A DNA stretch of 23,521 bases, taken from IMG/VR virus record IMGVR_UViG_3300024348_000258, positions 1 to 23,521 of that record. One strand, written 5' to 3'. The notes below the pieces were generated by a model that worked only from the letters and a program-made list of their open reading frames with translations, was not told the DNA's origin and made no database searches. The stretch's first letter is position 1; every line of letters starts with the position of its first letter. This document shows, in pieces, positions 14,601 through 22,787 of this stretch. Made by a program: the position numbers and the translations under genes. This stretch comes from a virus.

Positions 14601-17600
14601 ACATGGATGAGAAAAGCTATATTCCAGCCAGCATGACAAAACTAGGACTTTCATACCTATATAGACCACGTCTGATGGGAAATAAAATTATCTGTCACGA
14701 CGGTGAGGAAATAGAAGTGCCTGGGGGTACTGAAATATTTAAAGTTTCTGCAGAGGAGTTCAATCCTCTATTAGCTGCACTTTATGATTTAGAAACAAAG
14801 ATATACACTGGTATCAAGAAAACAAGTTATAGAGCCACATATAGCCCATTAAAATACTTCTCATCACAACACAGAGGACAATGGTATTCTCGTAATGATG
14901 TTGACGGTTATATTAAACGTTATTTTGATCTTTGGTTTAATAAATCAAATTACACTGATTTAAATGATGCTATTCATGTTTACAGAGATGAAAACGATGC
15001 ATGGACCTGGAATTATTCAAGCATTGCTCTTGATGAACAAGGGCATCTAAATTCATCACTACCTGGGAATTGGCGCGGTGCATATGTGACATTGTTTGGT
15101 ACATCCACTCCACATTTAACACCATGGCATATGCTTGGATTTAGAAACCAACCTTCATGGTGGGGTGAATTCTATAGCTGGACAGATCCAATCAAAAGAG
15201 ACAGGCTAATCAAGTCACTGAAATATGGCATTGTGAGCCGTCCAGACGAACAAATAGTACAGGATCTTTATTATGCAAGATATTACTGGGATTTTGATAC
15301 AAAATGCCCAGTAGACACAAACAGAGATTTAGTAAGTCCTGATTTAATTTTAGGAGATCCTGGCGATAGTAAGCTAGATGAATTTGTATTTGGTGATTGG
15401 TCGCCAATTGAATTTATCTGGAGAAGTTCTGTTCTTGGACAAGCTGCTCACCTGGATGCCGTTATTAAATTGTTACCTGCAAAAGCCTGGACTGATTTCT
15501 TTAAAGTTGGCCAGTATATTAGAATGCCAAATTCTGATATGATAATTGACAAAGAATCTGGACTCTTTATATCAAATCTTGACATGAGATATCACGACGA
15601 TTCCGATGGTAAAATGGTGGGAACCGTTATTATTAATAGATCAGACAGCGGATTTCCATCCGGAACAGAAATATTGTTTGTTGGCGGGACCCCAGACACT
15701 TCTGCAACTGCTACGTTAGACATAGACACAGATGGAAAAATAGTAGCCGTTAACTTAACAGGACGTGGCTATGGATACGATTCTAATCCTGCATATCAGT
15801 TTTTGTTTCCTGAAGGATATGTTCCATCCGGCGGCATGTCGCCAACAGCAGAATTAGAATTTAATATGGTCACATCTTCTAATTGGACTATGGGAATTAA
15901 CCACCTACAGCAGAATTCGATTAAAAGAGAAAAACTCAGTAACCCAATCCAACTTGGTAATATTTACCGTGGTTTAGATACAAGACTATTACAGGATATT
16001 GCAGGTTTTACAAGAAGTGACCTAATTAAGGTAGAAACAGAGTCTGGCGCAGCTGGTAAACATGTTCTGTCTAACTCCGATTTTAACATTGTTATGAATG
16101 AAAGTTCTCCTAAAGATTTATATATTGCTAGCGAGATTTATATTACTAAAACTGATAGTGGTTATAATATTTCTGGTATAAGCCCGACCAAACAACAATT
16201 CAAGTTTTTTGAACCAGCACCAATCAGTTCAAATGATTTTGTTCCTGTTACTGTAAACAATAGCTTTGTTGTTAAAAAGTACAAAACATTTAGTAGCAGT
16301 GTCTCGATAATCGAGTTCAATTCAAAACTTGCCAGAATTCAGGATGTTTATAATTTTATTAGAGGATATTATTCATATTTGGAAAGTGTTGGGTATGTCT
16401 TTGTAGATTCATATGAGGCAAAAGCGATTGACTTTGCAACATGGGCATCAACGACAGATATAAATGAAAAATATACAGTAGCCATTGGAACCAGCGTTTC
16501 TTTTGTGGCAACAGGCGGCGTTGCCGCGGAATATGGAAGTATGCCAGGCGGAGTTAATAGTATACTCGCTTATAACGAAAATGGCGAATTAGTAGAAATT
16601 AACTACAGTGATTTATGTATCACAAGAACAGACAATTCTATACAGATACACCCAAGAGGTTATCCTGTAGATCTAAGTGAACCAAGCGAATCAATTGTCA
16701 CATATACGTACCAGTCATCTACAAGTACACAATACAGTGATATTCAAGACATTAGATCAGTTTCAAGTAAAAATGCGGACAAAATTGCATGTGTTGCAAC
16801 CGCTGTGATTGAATATGATCATGCAATAATCTTTAAAAATACCACACAGTTTAATGAAATAATTTACGATGATGTAGTAAATCACAGACAACAGCGTTTA
16901 AAAATTTCTGGGCAGCGTACCAGAGATTGGGCTGGCGTAAAATCAGCGCCAGGATATTTAATTAAAAACAATACTATTATACAAAACTATGACACTGCGG
17001 TTTCTGACATTAGTGACATTTATAATCTTAACGTCACAAAATTTAATAAAGATTATGAGGCAGCTGAATTATTAACAGTGGGAAATACACTTAAAGACTG
17101 GATTAATAATTTAAACTTGGCATCAAATACATCTTCAAAACTATATCAAGGATTGATTAGAAGAAAAGGTTCTAATGGTGTCCTAGGTATTATGAATATA
17201 TCAGACTTAATCCACGGCGGCAGAGGGCGTATAAACGTCAATGAAGAATGGATGTTTAAACACAGTAGTTATGGAGATACAGTACGTGAAAATGCTACTG
17301 AGATAGAATTAAACACAGGTATGTTTGTTAATGATCCAGTGGTTATTAATTTCGAGGATCCTAGTATTGTCTTTATAAACAGACAATCAGATCAGGAATT
17401 CAGAGTACGATCACAGGATGAAGTAAAACTATCCTTGCCAGTAGCAGGAAATCTACAGAAAGGCGATGCTGACTATACAGCATTTAAAGTTGAAGAATTA
17501 CCAAACCTATACAATAGTGATTCAGTTTATGCCAATATTCCTACATGGAGCCCAAGAAAATCTTATAGACTGGGCGATACTGTACGTTATAAAGGAAACT

Positions 17601-20600
17601 TATGGGAAGCCAGTGAAAATATTTCATACATAGACCAGTTATCACCACTGGTGTTTACTGGAACAGAAGTTGTTACTAATACACAATTCACACACAGAAA
17701 TGAAATTGATGATCCCAACACACCTTCAGCTGAAATAGACGGTGTAAAAATTTGGTTTGATAAAACAGGTATTACTTGGCCAGCTATAACAGTAGAAGGC
17801 GATCCTAACCCAACCATTACATCGCCAACAACGTTGTATGTTGCAACAGGACCAGCATCAAACGATACTATAGAAATACCATTGGAAAAATATATAAACG
17901 TAACAGTTGTAGATGATACTGCCATTTACGACGGTAATCCATATGTAACTACAGTTTCAAATCCGTCTAGCTCTGATGTAACTGGTGAGACAATCATTAT
18001 TAATGGTGAAACAATTAACCTTCAAGACTTTGGTACAGCAGCATACACTAATTCATCTGAAAATCTTACAGGTGTAGCAGCGCAACAAGTTTATACACTT
18101 ACAACCAATTTAACGACACATAATATAACCGCTATAGAAGTAGACTCTGTAACATACAATACTCCTGCTGACTGGACAGTGGTTGGACAGGATATAACGT
18201 TTACTAATCCAACGTTTGTGGGCGGCGAAGCAATTGTAGTTAGCTTATTAACAATAAATCCAACCAGCTATAGTATGAATAAGGCACAGTTAAAAGACGC
18301 AATAAACAGCAATACGTTGGGAAATGTTTTCTGTCAAAACCATGTTAGTGATGCTACAAAACTAGCAATAGTTAAAGACGTTGCGGGTGATATCAATAGT
18401 AATCTTGTTTTAAGTGGCACTGGACTAACACAGTTCGGATTAAGTGCAGGGTCAACTCCGCCAACTACACGAATAGATTCAATAAACACTACAACGATGG
18501 ACATTGACGACATACTTGCTGCTATAGACCAAGTTAACACCACTGGTTATGCATTTAGTAAAACAGTTGATAATAGGCTTGAAATAATAAAGTTTTCTAA
18601 TACCAATTGGACTGTTAACACTACACTAGAGATAAGCGGTCCAGCACAATCGCCACTTGGATTGCCAACGTCTACAATTGTTGGTGCTTATTCTGAAACG
18701 GGTATTACGTCTAGCATCAATGACGTAATTCAATATATTAATGATGCCAGTATACCTGGAGTAACAGCATCTGCGATATCCGGAAGAATACAGATAAGCA
18801 GCACAAATGAAGTTCTGGATTTAGGAAACAGAGAATTCAATTCACAAGCCACACTTCCAACAGGAGTTTACTATGCTGATATTGGCTTTGTTGATAATGA
18901 ATTTGTAACTTCTCAGTGGGGAGGATCTCCAGTAAACGTTGATGATGCAGCAAGATTTAGTGTCTGGCTAGCAAATGATGCGGGCTTAGAGAAAACATCA
19001 ACAAACGGCGTTACTTCTAAATTCTTTGGATGGAATGTATTACAACCGCAAGTATTCCGCATGTGGGCTACAATTGATGCAGCAAACGAAACAGACGACG
19101 GTAACGATGCAGCACTAACACTGTACACTGATGATGATCAAATAAGAAATATAGACTCGATGAGAGTTGGTGACTATGTGCTGGTTTTAAATTCAAATAC
19201 ACAGCCAAATATTGATGGTATACATCGTGTAACACGTGTGAGCGCAACTGACAAAGCTACATTCTATATAGATAAATTTATCGAAACTTCGGGTAACTGC
19301 CAGAGTGTAATGGTATTGAGATCACTTCGCTTTAATACATTCACAGGTCTACAATCTACACTAAGTATGCCATCCTTCTACAACTGGCAAGTTGGTGACA
19401 AAGCATGGGTTACTGAGAATAATACAACCAATAAAGTATATGAATATAACGGATCTACATTTGAATTAGTATTTGAAAATTCTGACAGAATAGATAGTGA
19501 TCAAATCGAATCTGTTCTTATCTACAATGGAGACATTCAAGAGATAGGAATAGAGTTAGAATTGTTTGATCCGATTAAGGGATACGTACCAGGGGTTGCT
19601 GATAGAGAAATAAACAAGAAATCAACTGTAGACCTAGCAACATATAATATGTCAAATGACGCAGATTATGTAACAACACAGCGCGGTGCGTGGGGCGATG
19701 ATGAGGTAGGAAAAACTTGGTGGGATACAAGTAAGGTAAGATACTACGACTATGAACAGGGTGATATAGATTATAAAGTAGATATGTGGGGGGAACAATT
19801 CCCAGGATCATCTATAGATATTTACGAATGGACAAAGAGTAGTGTTCCACCAGATGAGTGGGAAAACGTAGTAAAATCTCAATCAGAACAATACGGTGTA
19901 GAAGCATCTGGGGTAGCTTATAGTGTGTTCAATGCAGCAAGCGACGAATACTATTATTACTATTCATTAATTCAAGAATGGAATGAGAAATATGCTAGAT
20001 ATGATGACGTATATTATTTCTGGGTAAAAGATAAAACTACAGTATCAGGAAATAATAGAAAGTTGTCAACAAGTCAGATGGCAAGTATAATAAGCAATCC
20101 AACAGCCAATGGAATATCATGGTTTGCACCAATTGGATCATCACAACTCATATTGGCAAATATAAAAAACAGTGTCAATGATATAAACAGTATATTGCAA
20201 ATATCATTTAAATCATCCAAGCCATCACACCAGAGTTGGATTACACTAACAGAAGGATCAGACTTGATTCCTGATTATTGGTATATTGGTCTGAACGATA
20301 ACCTGCAGGGAACACAGCGTGTAACTGGATATCCTCTACCAGATCTTGACATTCACAGATTTAATCGTTACGGAGATAACAGAAAGATAACATCAAATGG
20401 CGATACGTTTGCGCAAGGTTGGTTTAAAGATCCATGGCATGCAAGACGAGAAGCAATAAAAGTTATTAACCGTCTATTAAAGAATGAAAATCTTCTGGAT
20501 GATCTGTCTGGGAAATGGCATAGAAATATAACAAAAACTTTATATTTCTTTAATGATGATACTGTTTATGGGACATCAATTGACGATGTGGGGATAATTG

Positions 20601-22144
20601 ACTGGCCGTATATAGGTGCGACATTCTATAATACTGACACAGATACCTTCTATACATGCACAAGTTTTGATGAATCTACCAACAATGCAGAATGGAATAT
20701 AAATCCAGGCTTCCAGATGGTTAACACTTGGAATTGGACAAGCTATATTTCAAAACAAAGATCAGATGATGCGCAACCAAGTATTGAAATTACTAGCCCA
20801 GCTAGTCTGGATAGCATAGATCCAGCAAATCATAGAGTTGTTCTACTACGTGTTCCTTACGATAGTACAGGATTGGAACGAGATGAAATTTACGAATACC
20901 TATTTGGTAATTGGGTTCTGGTTGAAAAGAAAAACGCAACGGTTGAATTTAATGATCTAGTACATAACAAGAATAATGTTTATTCATGGGACATATTTAC
21001 TTGGGAAGGAGTCTGGGACTTTGATCCTGGATTTATGATGGGTTATATTCTCAAAGCATGTCGTGAAGATTTGTTTATTGAACGATATATAGACAATTTT
21101 AATGAGTTATTCTTTGCAATGATAAAATACACAGCAAGTCTGCATAATCAAATTGATTGGTTCTATAAAACAACATATGTAAGACTTGATATTGAATCAA
21201 GACTTTCAAGCGATGTTAAGAAATATACAAAGTCACATGTTTCTGAAATAGAAGGATTTGTTAATAGTGTTAAACCTTTCCATACAAAGATTAGAACTAT
21301 ATTTGATAAACACACTGCAACAGAAGAAGTGTCACTAACTATTGAAGAACTAAATTCAGGTAACAAGAGTATAGATATAAAATTTGATCTATTGGATGGT
21401 GTATATCAGACTAAAGGGACTACATATCTGGGTGGCATATTTACTGAAGAACCAGATGAAGGTCTATTCAATGAAAACGATCATTTATTTACAGTAGAGC
21501 CGGATGACACTTTCATTGAAGATGTGACAGCATTAGAAATGAATTTTGGAGAGGCATTCGACGCAGCATATAACTGGAATGACACATTAGGAATTGAAAG
21601 ACGTAATCTAGTAGAATTAGTTCTGACAGAAAACTTAGCTATTAACGTTGTAACCAATGTATCAGGATCAACCGATGACAACGATACTAGAACATACGTT
21701 TACATTAAGAATAATTTAGCCAGCACCGCAAGTTATAGTTTGACAGAATCCAATGCTACTACTATAGTGGGTGATGTCACACAGGATGACGATGTTATTG
21801 TTTTAAGTAACGGCGCCGCATTTAACGCACTTGGCGGATACGCATATATCAATGGTGAAGTTATACAGTATATGCAAAACGACAGCGGCACCCTATATGG
21901 TGTAAAGCGCGGCATTGGAAATACATTAGCTAGATCACATGTTGGCGGAACACAAATTATAGATATCACTGATATGCAAATAAGCAGCAATGCGGCATTC
22001 CAATCAGACTGGTTCTACGATGATGGATACTATAAAACATATCCTGGTTACGATGTATTCTCAGAAGAGAGTATACTAAGTAATAACGCAGTAAACCTTG
22101 AATCAATTAGACTTAAAAACACATCTAAAGGGGTACTGGTATGA
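11606..22144 (+). CDS. Giant virion structural protein in the gp7 position
   Basis: A 3512-residue uninterrupted ORF taking 45% of the window. It occupies the slot of T4 gp7 (1032 aa), directly after gp6 with an AGGA ribosome binding site inside the gp6 end. The N-terminus (about 35-150) includes PLNRKWLDATLNRMVSKGDL and FAPPINIDKFLNYSQYFW, and about residue 1155-1195 contains LPGNWRGAYVTLFGTSTPH and PWHMLGFRNQPSWWGEF; both recur in very large tail proteins of marine and jumbo myoviruses. About 1340-1420 is a beta unit with GRGYGYDSNP. W1981 begins a CBM5/12-like patch (W-SY-GD-V-Y-G-W). About 2220-2410 has three units like flagellar IN motifs. Near 3080-3200 come DPGFMMGYILKACRED and VNSVKPFHTKIR, and about 3400-3460 an INGEVIQY...RGIGNT...H unit. 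A tail/baseplate role is likely; identity with gp7 is positional inference. Confidence 0.7.
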   Translation: MSDFKSDNNEKAVNKTRAGRRPVVNIDTSEFLPKTFRTPLNRKWLDATLNRMVSKGDLEDIHGFVGKYTGEVLDKYDDVYINTGYENQLSAAIVSEFNDVVVDHISGNDILNNINYNFENYSLNGAYNSQAYVFAPPINIDKFLNYSQYFWAPILPIIEIIDNSAPEILDPTVVYAGRPFASFTTTDGPITLHNGMIVKFVGSRWPVDIINNVYLVTGVGKNIRFKILTTTISVTDISETYDLELEVYTSVVPHTDKISGEFSVNNKKDYIVINNSDEISSAWSRANYWVHRETLSYILELNSSFDIKSVLKTENQAKRPIIEFNPFIVMMDNAYVSSVTRDEPKLTHYKGKVNYLLGVNHLPDSGSLGGGNAQYTTVIGDTVEINGEYVKVDSLVAYQLDSYSGEFGIFLIKRSGQVELYENLSPNNTFTVINDYASGGTYNQRDLYVDQDYRFQISQVKLAPNTAPMFKLADKNNVWLDDFDSSTFTGSKIFSYKSSNSSIIDSELGFPLAYKDAGLKSEILYENNIINERHTYQEASSNVEKEIKGYYFFKIGNNFYSSYFPSAFSLGAKEHVQVIADSGSDVVIPYGTDNWSVNKEYLVFNLNGKISTSEILTEGSYNRSRTNQTNITLGGGKTYTFHNLLPDEELKFWDVDTGNDIETIPGYEVTVVRDGPYIYLQVPESFISLNILYGTVDINNRGIITVVPNTEDFYHHLYVNGVHLDVSAYSISSNSIVIPSAQLVDGKNIIDLEYYSNSNTNTGNTELPEIHNHNSNNLPLREFTISDTHEHWESLIRFTPGFTGQTYGENNYHLSLQNNAYGGEIFMHEDISIMHDYAFSSNELNISTAIENQAADWYSFKKRFINQVKRIAIKNNIESVSKLVDDVCNNIIKVSDNNNLHADSNMYFPHKSHYREYVYVPGDTYRSANVHFNIDEHKQDHIYIYVVHNRDSDNIPVEEMLQYNIDYEINGSVINISSELVLNPFTNGEDIKIKIYYHDMDEKSYIPASMTKLGLSYLYRPRLMGNKIICHDGEEIEVPGGTEIFKVSAEEFNPLLAALYDLETKIYTGIKKTSYRATYSPLKYFSSQHRGQWYSRNDVDGYIKRYFDLWFNKSNYTDLNDAIHVYRDENDAWTWNYSSIALDEQGHLNSSLPGNWRGAYVTLFGTSTPHLTPWHMLGFRNQPSWWGEFYSWTDPIKRDRLIKSLKYGIVSRPDEQIVQDLYYARYYWDFDTKCPVDTNRDLVSPDLILGDPGDSKLDEFVFGDWSPIEFIWRSSVLGQAAHLDAVIKLLPAKAWTDFFKVGQYIRMPNSDMIIDKESGLFISNLDMRYHDDSDGKMVGTVIINRSDSGFPSGTEILFVGGTPDTSATATLDIDTDGKIVAVNLTGRGYGYDSNPAYQFLFPEGYVPSGGMSPTAELEFNMVTSSNWTMGINHLQQNSIKREKLSNPIQLGNIYRGLDTRLLQDIAGFTRSDLIKVETESGAAGKHVLSNSDFNIVMNESSPKDLYIASEIYITKTDSGYNISGISPTKQQFKFFEPAPISSNDFVPVTVNNSFVVKKYKTFSSSVSIIEFNSKLARIQDVYNFIRGYYSYLESVGYVFVDSYEAKAIDFATWASTTDINEKYTVAIGTSVSFVATGGVAAEYGSMPGGVNSILAYNENGELVEINYSDLCITRTDNSIQIHPRGYPVDLSEPSESIVTYTYQSSTSTQYSDIQDIRSVSSKNADKIACVATAVIEYDHAIIFKNTTQFNEIIYDDVVNHRQQRLKISGQRTRDWAGVKSAPGYLIKNNTIIQNYDTAVSDISDIYNLNVTKFNKDYEAAELLTVGNTLKDWINNLNLASNTSSKLYQGLIRRKGSNGVLGIMNISDLIHGGRGRINVNEEWMFKHSSYGDTVRENATEIELNTGMFVNDPVVINFEDPSIVFINRQSDQEFRVRSQDEVKLSLPVAGNLQKGDADYTAFKVEELPNLYNSDSVYANIPTWSPRKSYRLGDTVRYKGNLWEASENISYIDQLSPLVFTGTEVVTNTQFTHRNEIDDPNTPSAEIDGVKIWFDKTGITWPAITVEGDPNPTITSPTTLYVATGPASNDTIEIPLEKYINVTVVDDTAIYDGNPYVTTVSNPSSSDVTGETIIINGETINLQDFGTAAYTNSSENLTGVAAQQVYTLTTNLTTHNITAIEVDSVTYNTPADWTVVGQDITFTNPTFVGGEAIVVSLLTINPTSYSMNKAQLKDAINSNTLGNVFCQNHVSDATKLAIVKDVAGDINSNLVLSGTGLTQFGLSAGSTPPTTRIDSINTTTMDIDDILAAIDQVNTTGYAFSKTVDNRLEIIKFSNTNWTVNTTLEISGPAQSPLGLPTSTIVGAYSETGITSSINDVIQYINDASIPGVTASAISGRIQISSTNEVLDLGNREFNSQATLPTGVYYADIGFVDNEFVTSQWGGSPVNVDDAARFSVWLANDAGLEKTSTNGVTSKFFGWNVLQPQVFRMWATIDAANETDDGNDAALTLYTDDDQIRNIDSMRVGDYVLVLNSNTQPNIDGIHRVTRVSATDKATFYIDKFIETSGNCQSVMVLRSLRFNTFTGLQSTLSMPSFYNWQVGDKAWVTENNTTNKVYEYNGSTFELVFENSDRIDSDQIESVLIYNGDIQEIGIELELFDPIKGYVPGVADREINKKSTVDLATYNMSNDADYVTTQRGAWGDDEVGKTWWDTSKVRYYDYEQGDIDYKVDMWGEQFPGSSIDIYEWTKSSVPPDEWENVVKSQSEQYGVEASGVAYSVFNAASDEYYYYYSLIQEWNEKYARYDDVYYFWVKDKTTVSGNNRKLSTSQMASIISNPTANGISWFAPIGSSQLILANIKNSVNDINSILQISFKSSKPSHQSWITLTEGSDLIPDYWYIGLNDNLQGTQRVTGYPLPDLDIHRFNRYGDNRKITSNGDTFAQGWFKDPWHARREAIKVINRLLKNENLLDDLSGKWHRNITKTLYFFNDDTVYGTSIDDVGIIDWPYIGATFYNTDTDTFYTCTSFDESTNNAEWNINPGFQMVNTWNWTSYISKQRSDDAQPSIEITSPASLDSIDPANHRVVLLRVPYDSTGLERDEIYEYLFGNWVLVEKKNATVEFNDLVHNKNNVYSWDIFTWEGVWDFDPGFMMGYILKACREDLFIERYIDNFNELFFAMIKYTASLHNQIDWFYKTTYVRLDIESRLSSDVKKYTKSHVSEIEGFVNSVKPFHTKIRTIFDKHTATEEVSLTIEELNSGNKSIDIKFDLLDGVYQTKGTTYLGGIFTEEPDEGLFNENDHLFTVEPDDTFIEDVTALEMNFGEAFDAAYNWNDTLGIERRNLVELVLTENLAINVVTNVSGSTDDNDTRTYVYIKNNLASTASYSLTESNATTIVGDVTQDDDVIVLSNGAAFNALGGYAYINGEVIQYMQNDSGTLYGVKRGIGNTLARSHVGGTQIIDITDMQISSNAAFQSDWFYDDGYYKTYPGYDVFSEESILSNNAVNLESIRLKNTSKGVLV
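22127..22133 (+). promoter_or_regulatory. Ribosome binding site for the 19-codon ORF
   Basis: AAAGGGG inside the 3' end of the giant gene, seven bases before the ATG at 22141. It is the main reason to treat the short ORF as possibly translated. Confidence 0.45.
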
Positions 22145-22200
22145 TGCGGGCATTAACTAGTATTTTAAAAATAGCTAAATACATTAGCGGAGATTTATGA
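22141..22200 (+). CDS. Possible 19-residue coupling/leader ORF
   Basis: A very short ORF begins at an ATG overlapping the giant gene's stop (ATGATGA). It has a good Shine-Dalgarno at ideal spacing and ends with TGA one base before the next gene's ATG. The product would be a small basic, amphipathic peptide (MMRALTSILKIAKYISGDL). It fills the gap between two genes exactly, so its translation could carry ribosomes to the 22202 start. The late-promoter-like octamer at 22174 lies inside it. No family is recognisable; it may be a chance ORF. Confidence 0.3.
   Translation: MMRALTSILKIAKYISGDL
22174..22181 (+). promoter_or_regulatory. Weak T4-late-type promoter for the 22202 gene
   Basis: GCTAAATA keeps six of eight positions of TATAAATA. 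With T4 geometry the start would be near 22187, giving a 15-base leader with GGAG (22189-22192), the same leader length as predicted for the 2263 gene. It is a weaker match than the other two sites. Confidence 0.4.
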
Positions 22201-22201
22201 A

Positions 22202-22786
22202 ATGAAAAACACTTTTAACGATAATTCATTACTTAGTATTGATGGACATGTAATTATCAAAGACCCAGATTCTGGTGAAGTATTGCTTGATAAGCATAAT
22301 GCTATCAACTTTGAAAACATGACTGTTGCAATTGCACATTTGTTGGCAAATCAATACGATGGTAGTAATGCTTACTTTATAACACGACTTGATTACGGAA
22401 ATGGTGGCACATTTATTGACGGTGTCGGACTTGTGTCATATAGATCTCCGTTAGTTAGTGGTGAGTCGGGTGGAATGTATAATAAAACATACGAAAAATC
22501 TGTTAATACTGTTGATCCTGAAAATAGTATAACAGTTGTACCATATGCATCAAATAACTATACAGACATTGTATTAACAGCAACACTAGATTGGAATGAA
22601 CCAGCTGGTCAAGCACTAACTGATACATCATCTGGTGATGGCGTTACAGACTTCATATTTGATGAGATTGCTATAGCTACAGAGGCAGGCCTGTATTTAA
22701 CACATCTAATCTTCCATCCTATCGAGAAGAGCGCTAACCGTAGAATACAAATTGTTTATACAATAAGAATAAGGGCAGGAAACTAA
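22202..22786 (+). CDS. Conserved-type tail/baseplate-associated structural protein
   Basis: A 194-residue protein. The N-terminus (residues 12-48) reads LSIDGHVIIKDPDSGEVLLD followed by a KHNAINFENMTVAIA segment. The C-terminal half has YTDIVLTATLDWNEPAGQAL, FIFDEIAIATEAGLYLTHLI and HPIEKSANRRIQIVYTIRI. I recall this arrangement (an 'own' beta domain announcing an attribute, then an EPAGQ block and an HPxxKSxNR block) from uncharacterised structural proteins of cyanophages and other large myoviruses, but I cannot assign a T4 gene number. No signal peptide or membrane segment is present. GGAG nine bases upstream supports the start. It lies between the giant baseplate protein and a tail fibre, so a role at the baseplate periphery or fibre attachment is plausible inference. 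Confidence 0.6.
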   Translation: MKNTFNDNSLLSIDGHVIIKDPDSGEVLLDKHNAINFENMTVAIAHLLANQYDGSNAYFITRLDYGNGGTFIDGVGLVSYRSPLVSGESGGMYNKTYEKSVNTVDPENSITVVPYASNNYTDIVLTATLDWNEPAGQALTDTSSGDGVTDFIFDEIAIATEAGLYLTHLIFHPIEKSANRRIQIVYTIRIRAGN

Positions 22787-22787
22787 T

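Noticed and set aside
22155-22181. AT-rich imperfect inverted repeat (TATTTT/AAAATA) after the giant gene.
   Set aside because: No GC-rich stem or T-tract; it is unlikely to be a terminator.
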